64,000 nucleotides of DNA from Phalacrocorax aristotelis (taxonomy: Eukaryota > Chordata > Aves > Suliformes > Phalacrocoracidae): contig NC_134282.1 in NCBI RefSeq assembly GCF_949628215.1, forward strand, positions 5,355,223 to 5,419,222. Direction: 5' to 3'. Of this stretch, positions 1 to 10,960 are shown one piece after another. The notes beneath the pieces were generated by a model. It was not told the DNA's origin, ran no database searches, and saw only the letters and a program-made list of their open reading frames with translations. The translations under genes were made by a program, and so were the position numbers. The stretch's first letter is position 1. Each line of letters begins with the position of its first letter.

Positions 1-3000
1 CCGTGAAACTTGGTTTTGGGTTTCTGCCAAATAAAAAGAACAAATAGATTAATCAAGTCATGTTTTATCTGCAAACAACTTTCCAGATCGTTTTCCCCTT
101 TAATTTGATGCAATGACAATCCTTATCAGCTTGGCCCTCACCTGCCCTAGATAAAAGGGGTTTTGGGAGGTGGAGAAAGGGTGGGACAGTTTCTCCTGGG
201 TTTAATGTTCTGGGTTAGGGTAGCACACGCCCATCATGTAACTGGCAGGGAAAGTACTCCCTGAGCTGAGCGGTAGGGTTAGTTTAACCTGCGCATAACC
301 AGCTCTATTGACCATCAGGGAGAGGCTGCCACTGCCTCGTTGACTCCCCAAGCTGACGTTCCCATTGAGAGCCTTGAGCTTTGTATTTTCACGTCAAAGT
401 ATCCCACCCAGAGGCACTGCCTACAGGGTGCGATGAGCAGAGGGGGCGAAACATATCACAAGGGGTCCTTCAACTCCATGTAGACGCCTTATCATGATCT
501 TGATTTTCATTGCTTTTTCTCAGTGGCAGAGTTATTCACCCAGAGAAGTAACTGAAAAGCAAACCTAGATTTGAGTAGTCACCTCACCACCACCAAATAA
601 ACAAAGAAAACTGGGTCATTTTTGTGTTTGTGTCATACCCTCCCCAATGCATTTGTCCAGCTGCAAACAGGTATCTGAGGACCAGTGTTTTGGGCTTTCT
701 GCTACAATGATATTTTTTTTTTTTAGAAAAAAATAGTTTCAATGCTTTTAAAAAACAAATCCTTCAGCTTATTTCAGCGTCGTCTTACTGTTCACCCCAC
801 TGTAGTAGTTTTCCATAAGTCAACAAATCATTCCCATGTGACACAGCAGCCTTACTAGACAAAGGAGCTGCATATTACCGCCTCAGTTCCTATCTACGGA
901 ATCTAACAAAGCACCAACATGACAAGATGATTAATCAAATTTTCACCCTGGCCCAGATCCTCAACACCACTGCGGGTCCGAGTCGCTGTTCCCGTGTCAG
1001 CCCTGCTGTTTTACTGTGTTAACTGCCACATTTGCGGAGTAATGGGAGGGGAAGTTATTATAAAAACATTTGCAAGGCTGCTTTTGCTCAGCGATTCAGT
1101 TTGGCCCATTGCTCAATGCATGTCTTGAACTTTAAAAAACTTTCTGTCAGGTCCCTCTTGCTCCAATGTACAGAGAATTGCTGCAAACTCCTGGATCATT
1201 TCGCCAAACTCTGTTGCCTTCCAGCTATATTAAGTCTCATTTGTGGTTTTGCTGGTCAGTCATACAGCGGTGCGGGAAAGCTAGTTCGTTTTAAAGATGC
1301 TTCCAGTAATGATTTAAACAAAACGAAGCCATCCAGCGCCAAACAGAAGATCCTTTCTCCATGTCAAAGACCGCATACCTTGCCAGGCCTCCAGTTATAA
1401 GAAAAATGTATTCTGCTGCCCGGCCAAAACCATCCTCTTTCCCATCCCATTGAACGGCTGTGTAGGTTTGTGAGTATACCTAGTCTGTGGCTGCCAATAG
1501 CCCGATTAATTCATCTTCTGTTTCTATAAAGAAATTGGTGCCAGCTTTAGGAAAGGCTCAGCTTTACAATTCAGAGTCACTTAATGAAGTCTGGGGAGCG
1601 GGTGAAGGGGAGAACATCAAATAAAAAGTTTTAAACCAATACTGTATTATTTCTCTTTTCCTTTATTCCCCTCCCCCGCCAACTCAGATTCATTTGCTGC
1701 TAGAGGAGACCAATTTTCAGCAAAATCTACTGTTTTCCCAGAATTTAGATTTTAATCAGACTAACATTTAAATAATCCCTTGAAAGAGGCCCCACTGCCA
1801 TGCAGCGATTCAGGAACGCGTGGTATGTCTTGCAAGACTGAAGCCTTTTTCCCAAAACTACCGCCTAGATTTTTTTGCTTGGGACCAGTTGCCCCCCCGG
1901 GTATGACCATAAACCAGACTGAACACAGATCCCTTTGCCACCGCCTGCTGGAAGCAAAGCCTCCTTTTTTTTTGATCCAGGAGCGCCCATATTTTAATGG
2001 CAATTGAAGCTACTTATATCTATAACTCCATTCAGGGAAGTTTGGGGAACCTTTTATTGTGAAAGGTGCTGTGGAAATATAAACGTAGTCTCATATTATG
2101 CGCTGGGTAGGGGCTTTAGCAGTATCTGCTCCGTCTGTCTGAGCGGAGGGTCTGAAAGAAGGCACCTCCAGAAGGCACCCTCCTTTTTTCTGCTTTATTT
2201 TAATACTAATTAATTCCAGAAAGGCTAAAGAAATGCGGTGAAACGCTACACTTCTAAGAAAAAGTTTTGCCCGAGAGTCTTAAAGCAGGCCTCCCAGCTT
2301 GGGAGGGTCTAGTGGGAGAAGAGGGTTAGTGGTCATTTTGTTGCTTAAATTATCAGTAATTAAGAAGTTGATTTTCTGGGATTGAAGGAAATTTTAAACA
2401 GCTGCTTCTTTCAGGTCTTTACTCCTCATTTTCATTAGCATGTGCTAAGGCAATCTGGAAAATATATTTAGATCTATATTATGCTATGTCAAGACCTCAG
2501 CATCTGTACCTTGGGGCAGATACATGTGAGATAGCCGAGGGTAGATGTGCCAGCACACACATGTGGAAGTGTTCAATTTGTAATATGATTACAGCCCCAA
2601 AACAAAGCCTGCTTGATACCTGTGGCATATTTGTTTCATGGTAAGCGCAGAAAATTCTCAAAAATCGTGTCGTGTTTCGCATCACCAGCCAACGCAAACT
2701 AGAGAAGTAGCGCTTTAATTCCTGGGGAATCTCTTTCAACAGGCGCGTGTCAGGCCCAATTAAAGTCCAGGCAGCCCCGTGCTAATTGGGTTGAAGTATG
2801 CAGCGGCGTAACGTGGTCATTGAGCAAAGCAGCCCCTTTGTCCAGGCCATCGCCCACCCTCGCGCTGGCCGGTCTCTCTTCCTGAGGGTGCCTGGTGGGG
2901 AAACTCCTGGTAGAAAATCCGCCTGGAAAAAGTTAACAAGTGGAGTGAGGGTTTTCAGTAACGGTGGCTAGGACAGCTCGGGGTGCTCAGCTGGCAGCTC

Positions 3001-3404
3001 GCCGTATGGCCTCCTGCATTAAAGTTACCATCGCAGGAGGCAAAGGTGGTGAGCGGCATCCTCCCCCCATGCAATGCCAGCCACGGCATCAGCATCCTCC
3101 CAAGGATGCTCTCGCTTGTCTCGTCTGCAGGTCTTTCTTTACTCCCAAAATAGAGACTCCCAAAATAAACAAAACCAAAGGCATGAGCTGAGATGAATCT
3201 AAGCATTCAACCCCTTGCATTTTAGTGGGATTTGGGTGAAAATCTCAGCAATGGACTCAGTTGCAGGTCATCCATGATCAAAATGAAAGCAAAATACTGG
3301 AGGCCAGTGACCAACAGGCTTCATTCAAAACTGATTCTTACAACTACTTTAAGTATTTAGAACTTCCTAATTACGGAACTGGGTGTTTTACTGTACCAAC
3401 TCTT
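1..3404. other. Non-coding flank, nothing recognised
   Basis: Mixed AT-rich sequence with short homopolymers (T-run near 713-724). Open frames here are short, overlap on opposite strands and lack splice or domain signals. A GC-richer segment lies at about 2,820-3,130. I recognise no gene or repeat. Confidence 0.6.
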
Positions 3405-3665
3405 TCATAGACTCATAGAATCATCGAATGGTTTGGGTTGGGAGGGACCTTTAAAGGTCATCTTGTCCAACCCACCCCTGCAGTGAGCAGGGACAGCTTC
3501 AACTAGACCAGGTGGCTCAGAGCCCCATCCAGCCTGGCCTTGAATGTTTCCAGGGATGGGGCACTGACCACCTCTCTGGGCAACCTGTGCCAGTGTTCCA
3601 CCACACTTTAAAACCATTACCCCTTGTCCTGTCGGAACAAGCCCAACTAAAATCTGTCCCCTTTC
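3405..3665 (-). mobile_element. CR1 LINE, 3' end fragment with internal deletion
   Basis: The plus strand starts with TCATAGACTCATAGAATCAT, the reverse complement of the CR1 tail. It continues 'ggtttgggttgggaggga', 'ccatccagcctggccttga', 'ccagggatggggcac' and 'tctctgggcaacctgtgcc'. After 'ttccaccacac' it jumps to 'tttaaaaccattacccctt', skipping what I recall as roughly 70 bp of the usual CR1 order. That indicates an internal deletion near 3,605-3,608. Sense strand is minus. Confidence 0.93.
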
Positions 3666-6600
3666 CTCTGTTGCTGCTACACCTGTTGGGCACCTGTCTG
3701 ATGTGTCTTCTCTTGAATTTGTCTGTAGTCTGAGCATGGCCAGGGATCTTTTCTAGCACCCAGCCTCTGCTGGCTCACGTCTGAAAGGAGGATAAGCTTT
3801 GCCACCCTCGGACCAATGTGAAGGCCCTGCATGCTGCCATGTGTCTACCCTTTTTCAGGAGGGGACTCCCAGAGGTGCAAAGTCCAGTTGGCTGCAATCA
3901 CAACCCTGTAATAAAAATTTCGTTCCGAAGGATCCACAGCCCCTCTGCTCTGTGTAACCACAAGCCACAAAACACTTTGCAGTCCACTGCAACGAAGTAA
4001 AGACCTTTATTACATTTAGACTTGATTCCCTGGTACTCTTTTTGGAAGCAGTTCTGCTGTTTTTATTACTTAAGAGCTATTAAAACCTTAACCACTGCAT
4101 GGAGCAACTCACTCCAGCTTTACACTCGTCCATAAAAACTTTGAATGGGAGATCAAGAACTAGTTTTTGGACCTAACACCCCGTCAGCTGAGGAACTCCA
4201 GGATCAGGTCTGAATTTGTCCCTGTCCTGGCTGAGCATACAGACCAGGCTGAGAGATGCTGAAGGGCAGGAGCATGACTTGTAAATGGATTTTCCCCATG
4301 CTTTTCTTCGTTGCTTGTAAGGAAGGACAAGGAGTGGGAAGCCATAGTGACCTCTCCTTCCCCCTTGTGTAGGTCATAAGTCAAGCTCTGCAGATGCCAC
4401 CCTCTATTAGCTTAGGGAGGCTCGAAGTTGGAAGGAAAATCACTGTGTGAAGAACTAAGGAGAGCAGGAATGGGGGGGACGGGGGATGGTGGTGTCAAAA
4501 AAAACCCACAAACAAACCCAACAAAAATCTTGAGCCAGCCTAAATATGACATGGAGTGGGGGGAGAAGAAGCATGCATGGGTAATTGGCAGGATGGCACC
4601 GCGACGTTGGACCAGTTCAGCCACGCTCCCCCCCAAAAAAAACCCTCTGAAGCACGACTGCAAAACCAAAACAACCTGACATAGTGTAATGGAAATGGCA
4701 TCAGCCAAAAACTTCTATAAGGGAACTCCCTATGTCTCTCTTTATGTTGCTCAGATACTGGTGGTGTGTGTAATACAGAAGCTAGCTCAAAGCCTCTCAT
4801 TATATTCACTTTTTTTTTATTATGGAGTCAGAAAATCTGGCTTTCTCAGCTCACTGCTAGTTCCAAAGCATAACTTCCTCCTCCTTCACTCTGCCACTGA
4901 ATTTTTAATATTTCCTCTTTGGAAAATGTCAGGAATCTCAGCAGGGTGTGGGTTTCTGCTCTAATACAGCTTTGCCAGGGGTGAGCAAGGCTGGAGTGTC
5001 TTAGGGCAGCACTTGGCCCTTGGAAAATATATTCTAGCTACTCTTCCCACAGAAAAACAAACAAAAATCAAAACAAAGCAAAAAAAGGCGCTTTTTTTTT
5101 CCAAAATCTGAGGAACCAGCCTCATAAATTATCCATTTATAATGTTTCTTCGTTTCAGCTGAAACAATGATCCCAGTACATTTGCTTTCAAAGTTTGTCT
5201 CCCAGTCCAAGTGGCCACCTACTTTGTTGTCCAAATTTCTCGTGCAGTTCGAATCCTACAATGCGTAATCTCAGTAGGGTTATCAGTTATGTCATGCATT
5301 ATACAGCCTCCAATCAGCGTAGTGGGAAACAACATTTTCATTTAATACCAGGAGAAACAGTGGAAGTCAGCGATTGATACCAACACAATGATGGGAAAAA
5401 GTGTCCAGAGGTGCTACTCACATAATCTCACTTTACAACATCTTGAAAATTCAATAGAAAGGACTTTGCTAACAATACCAGAATGACATACCACTGATTA
5501 TTGTTCCTAAAGCTCTTAACAATAAGAAAGCTCTCTAAATATATCTCAACAAAAAACATATAACAGTTTGTTTCTTTTTTCTTTTTTTTTTTTTGCAAAG
5601 CACATAGTATTAGTCAACAATTGCTGTGTGGTGTGAGCCCATTAGGGCTGCTGGCTGGTAATGTTCTGGGAAATGAGCTCTTGAAAGATCTTTTTTTCTT
5701 TTTTAAACATGCCTAACAATTGTATCTTAAAACAATCCTGGAAGCATTAAGTATCTGCAGACTGCAAGGACCCACTCTAACTTATTTTCTTAAGACTGAA
5801 GAAAGAGCTAACTACCCTCGCCTTTTATTCACTGGCCTCGAAATTCAGCCGTGAGAAGTAATTTTTAGCTCAGAGCAGAAATGAGAACCTTTTTAAGGAC
5901 CAACTGTTTCTTGTTAAGCCTCTGGTCTCTGCAGGGTTGGGTGAGTTCTCCAAACGACACGTGAGCACTTTCCTGCTTAATCTCTCCCCAGCAGCCAGAG
6001 TCCCCAGCTTAACATGACTTTAAGAAAGGGTTAAAATGCAATTAAAGCGAACATTAAATACGCCATGACATTTCCCTCAGAGGAAAGTTGAAATAGGCAT
6101 ATTTACTGCCAAACCCACACTTTAGAGGTTGAGCTAACAACCACGTAGCAGTGCCTACTACAGAAGAGCCCTGACAGTAATTCCCTGCTCAGCACCCTCC
6201 AAGAGCAGCACCCACCTTTGGGGCCGTTCCTGCTGACACCAAAGCATACAAATGAAGCCACATACAGGAGCGAAAACCTCTCAGTCGCTTTGCAGCGTCA
6301 GGCCCATAGCTACGTTTCTTTACTGCTTTATTGTACAGCACTTTTGGTGTGTATGGCCATCCAGAAACTTGTTGGTGAAGATTAAATAATAATTTAAATT
6401 CCTTTGATATTGTTTACATTTCAAACGCAAACTGACCCCTTATATGTCGCGCAAATCTTTATTACGTTTATAGCATTAAAAGGCCAATGAAAGATCCCTA
6501 AAAATCATTAACTGAAGTAAACACTGAATCACGTTACAGAGTCAACAACAGAGAATTTTTGAATGAAATAAATGTGTCGTGCTTGAGGACAGCCAGTGAA

Positions 6601-9600
6601 ATATACACTGGATTTTCTTTTATTACATGCTTTTAATCTCTCTGTTTATTATTGAAATGGTTAATAAGCAATTTCTAAAACAGATCCAGAAAGTGTCTTT
6701 AGCAGCCTGACTGTCAGCCCACACCATCAAAATACGTTTTCCACCAGCCCTGCGCAATCCTAGATCGATTTCACCTTAATCGCTTTTTGGAATGCTTATT
6801 TTTGTTCTCTGAACTTAGACATTAATTGTATAGATTCAGTTAAGATTTGTTTGCCATTGATATAAACAGCATTTACTGGGTACAAGATATATCAGAAGGA
6901 GTAATTTTCACTTCTGAAAATATTTTAGGATGATCAAATGAACAGAACGAGAAGACGTAGTGAAAATTTGACTCGAGTACTGGCCGTTTGGCACGGCTTT
7001 CCCCATGGCACCACCATGTTTGTTATTGTCCATCAATAAACCCAAATTTCTTTAGAGAAATAGACCCATTATGTACTTTACTTGGAGATTTTTTTTTTTC
7101 CCCCTTCCCCACTAGACACTGTGGGAGTCCTTCAAAGCACCTTCTGGTACACTTTGTGGCACTTGATATTGAACCAACCGCCTGATCTCTGCCAGTTGAA
7201 TATATTTACATAAACCTTTTTATGAAGTATTAAATAGTAAGCATGTATTAAGCACAGTTTTGTTTGCTTATCCTTTCTCTAATATTTAAGTATAGACTTA
7301 ATTAGCGGTATTACTCCACACAGTAACCTGAATGAAGCATCAGCTAAATTAGGGGCTGCCGCTCCCAAAGGCAGGACTGAAAATAATCCTTGACTTGACA
7401 CGGTTTCAAGCATGGCTTTGCACATTTTGATGCTTTTCACGCCTCCCTGATTTTATATACTTATATATAAATATTGTATCTAACAATAAAAGCATGTATA
7501 TATATAAGTATTGCATATAATTCCATAGATACTTATGCAATTCGGTAATAGCATTTATTGCTCACCAAAGGGACGGCAGCACCATTGTGTTTAACCCTAG
7601 GAATAAGGCAATGCCTTCAAACTACCCCTGGGTGAAAGGTGTGGGGGGTCCGTGCACCTGCACCCGGGTGGGGAGTGTGGCTCCTGCGCCGGCCGACGCG
7701 TGGCGGAGCTGGTGGGTGGTGGTGGCGGTTGGTTTTGAACTCAAGTCAGAGGCAACTGCTTGAATGGCTGGAGCCAGAGCATCGCTGCAAGGGGCAGCCA
7801 AACACAAAAAAGCACACAGGGCTGTATCGGTGTTTCATTACTTCGTTGTTTTTAAAACTGTTTTTATTTATCCCTGTTGAAAGACTCCAACCCAACAGTA
7901 CCAGGGAGCGGGGCTGGTGTTGTCAGAGGCACCTCACTGGGATCCAGGTGCCTTTGCGGACGTGGGGCAAAGCACCAAATTCCCTTTACAAACCCTTCAG
8001 CCACAGGCACCTTCTCCCGCCTCCTCCCAGCAGAAAGCTTTTCTAAAACCAATTCTGGGAGCCAAAAGTCTCTCCTCCAAGTGACAGAGCCCTGACTCAG
8101 GGACAACCCACAGCTGAAACCAGAGAGCCAAGCGCTTCTGCTGAGGGTATTTACTGCCATCCGTGCCCCTGCCCGCTGGGGAGGACACCAGCCCCAGCCT
8201 CGCTGCAGCACAGCCGGGGCACGCTACTAGCGGTGTGCAGGTCACCAGCAGCTCTGGCAGCAGCAGCAGAATGGCATCGAGCCGCCGAGATCACAGCTCT
8301 CAGCCAGGCACGCTGCCTCAGCCCCGCGCCCGCGACGCAGCCCGAGAGCCGCTCTTACATGCCTACAAAAATATGTACCCCAGTGACCACACAAGTAAAC
8401 ATGTGCCTCGTGAATTACATGATTCATATGTGATCTGAGGTTTTAGGAGCAGAGATTTTTGCATATTTTTTTTTTAGTACTATCCAGCATGTTTGAAAGC
8501 ACTGTCCAGGAACACAAAGCCTCCATGTAAATGATTTTCCATTCCTTATTATTTTTACGTCTTCTTTTTATAGCTCACCCCAAACCTTACAGTAAAAACT
8601 GGCATTAGCCCTTTGAAAACAAAGGTAAAACCTTAACCGAGGCTTTAGTGTCTGCTGGGGGTGCCGCAATTCTCCGCAAGAGCATCAGAACCGGTGCCCC
8701 GGCAGGGAGGGCGGCGGGCGGTGGACGGGCTGCCCCTGCCTCCCCGCAGACCCCCTCCCTGCGCCGGCTTGTACGCACAACATTTCTTGTCTGCATCAAT
8801 GTATCTAACATGTGAGAAATAAAGTGCGGAAAACTTATTTCAGCTGCATTTCATGGGCAGGCTCTTTGATCAGCCGATGCCTGAGTATTATTCAGCACAC
8901 AGGAAAACGGACAACTTAGGTAAAGAGCTAGTCGCTGCTAAACGGCTGTCGACGTTGCCAGCAGTCATTAGGCAGCCTTTGGCTTTGAACAAGAATATCA
9001 TAAGCCGGGGACGAACTCCCCCTTCCCCTGCACCAGGGCAATATTTCACAGCTACCGCCCCAATGCACCAATCCACGGCTAAACCTCGCAGCAACTTGCA
9101 ATTCAAAACAAGTAGCGAGGGTTTAGTTAACCCTGGCTTGCATTCCTGACTGCAATTTTGTTTAAAGAGTGTAAGGCGAGGAGGGAATCCTGCGAAGGGT
9201 TTCTCGTAACGTTGTTGGTGATTTATTTTCCTTCACAGAGCAGCGCAAAGCCCTCCCAGCCCTAATTGCCGGGTGCTCTCTCGTGGCTGCTCGGGGAAGT
9301 GCTCACGGTCCCTCCTCCAGCTCAGACCAGACTTTCTTCAAAACAAATTAAAGAAAAGGGCCCGTCGCCACCTGGAAGTAACTCTGGGTGATTGCAAAGT
9401 CCCCAGTAAGAAGACTCTTTACCTCCCAGTACCCAAGCGCTGGGCTACCGCAGCTCCTTGCTGGGCTGGGGTTGGGGAACAAATTCAGAATTTTCTTTAC
9501 CTAATTATTGCCTGTTTGAGTAGCCAAGAAACAAGCAGGGGATAACTGGGTCTTGCTGGGCAGAGGTACCAGTGATAAGCTCCGTGTGCCGGCAGCAAGT

Positions 9601-10349
9601 TTCTCTCCATCAGCTGGTAGCTACTATCGTGATTTCGAAACTCTGCTTTACCTTTTTTTTCAGCAATGCCAAGTATAAGAAATAAAATATACATTAGTGT
9701 GAGGAGCATTATACATGAGCCAGACCTGAGCAGTGCGGAAAGGCTGTCTTGATTCATTGCACTCATATGATTTTGGCTGCAGTAAATTCGCTCTCCTGCT
9801 ACAGCATGCAATTTGAGGGTTTATTGAATACTGGCACAAACAGAGGGAATCATCAAAACCTAGATAATTGCAGGGCTTTTTTGCTTCTGCTGTCATTGCT
9901 TTACCAGCTATTGTCTCGCTGCTTGGGAAAGCATGGCCAAATACCTCTCATAAGAAATAAAATATTTTAAAAAGTAAATTTTATTCCTTCTTCTATTGCT
10001 TTTCCTTGCGGTAGGACTTACTCTTATGTATGATTCTTTACAGTCTCCAGGAAGTTTTGGTTTCTTCTCTTGTTTCACGATCCCTTTATTCAGCTTTGTA
10101 TCTCAAAAATGTTATACAAGGGCCTGTCCTTTTTTTTTTTCTGTTAGCACCCAAACTCTTGGCCCTTTTGTGTTAGAGATGGAAATCTAACACCTCTTCT
10201 TCAGCAGAAGGAGTTTGGCCTGGGAAGTCCCTGGAGAAGCTTTCTGTTCACCTCAGCGAGCACCAGACCAACCGCCGGAGAGCGCCTTCCCTCCTCAGCC
10301 TTCACCTACCATTTGTCTTCCCTGCAAACCCCACGTTTCAGTTCCCCTA
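3666..10349. other. Non-coding region with GC pockets and AT-rich conserved-looking blocks
   Basis: No supported gene. A T-run lies at 5,576-5,595. The block 5,960-6,990 is rich in homeodomain-like TAAT and TTTACAT motifs. An alternating TA tract occupies about 7,455-7,530. CpG-rich pockets occur at 7,650-8,780. Open frames up to about 135 codons in the GC pockets are expected by chance there. Confidence 0.55.
7650..8780. other. Cluster of CpG-rich pockets
   Basis: Three dense patches (about 7,660-7,740, 8,260-8,360 and 8,640-8,780) have many CpGs, e.g. 'gcgccggccgacgcgtgg' and 'ccccgcgcccgcgacgc', within AT-rich surroundings. They could be a regulatory element or a weak unannotated promoter. 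No linked coding exon is visible. Confidence 0.4.
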
Positions 10350-10960
10350 AAAATCACCCGGAGCTCATTGGCCATTTCAGAAAAGACAACTGCTCCATTG
10401 GAGTCGAAACCTGAGCTCGCACATATGGTTGAAGTTAAGCTAAGGTCTTCTTCCCAGAAATGCTTTGTGAAGTTCTTCTCCAGGCAAGTCTTTTCCAGTA
10501 AGATAGTGTCTCCTTGCCTGCTATTTTGCTTAGCCTCGCTTTCTTTTATCTTCCTTGTCGAACTTAAATGTCACCATTCACTGCTAGCAGATGTGGTTTG
10601 GGATTCCTACATTCTTTTATGCCTTTATTTCAGTGCTTTCATCACAGCTTCTCTTTCAGCTAGGTGAATCAAAGGCCTTTCCATAGTCCAGTCAATGCAA
10701 GCTATACATGATGGCTTGTTTTATTTGGCAATCTTCTCCAGTATGTGATTCATTGTCTGCAGGTGATTCATAGTTAGGAAATTACTTCTGAACCCTGCCA
10801 GTGCTTGTGGTTGATTAAAGTTCAGAAGTCCCTGTAGTCTGTTCACCAGCGCTTTTTTGTCAACTCAAATATTTGTGTGCAGTAAAGAACAGTAAAAAGT
10901 GGATGTGCTATTGACATGAGCAATTTACTTGAATGTTTGCATCTTTAGAAAGTTCTACCA
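10350..10960 (-). mobile_element. Degraded RTE-type LINE, reverse-transcriptase fragment
   Basis: Minus-strand translation gives reverse-transcriptase motifs in the right order, across frameshifts and stops: VNRLQGLLNF, then ALAGFRSNF (10,778-10,804; QAGFR-type motif), NHLQTMNHILEKIAK, ACID and YGKAFDS (10,665-10,702, with 5 extra bases 'tggac' between them), EAVMKALK (10,628-10,651), RQGDTI (10,502-10,519), TCLEKNF (10,469-10,489), LRF (10,407-10,415) and VVFSEMANELR (10,358-10,390). This order is that of RTE-clade LINEs. The catalytic aspartate pair expected between LRF and VVF is lost, and stop codons are present, so it is dead. Boundaries are approximate; no endonuclease part was found. 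Confidence 0.8.

Noticed and set aside
5170..5270. GTTCGAATCC (tRNA B-box-like) at about 5,247-5,256
   Set aside because: No cloverleaf can be formed around it, and no matching acceptor stem or convincing A box lies at the right distance. Not a tRNA or a clear tRNA-derived SINE.
9497..9811. 104-codon minus-strand frame with a membrane-helix-like segment
   Set aside because: A single hydrophobic stretch with no homologue I recognise, no splice partners, and a competing frame on the same strand. Chance is more likely.
10215..10667. 150-codon plus-strand open frame
   Set aside because: It lies largely antisense to the RTE reverse-transcriptase fossil, whose motifs explain the sequence much better. 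No domain is recognised in the plus frame.
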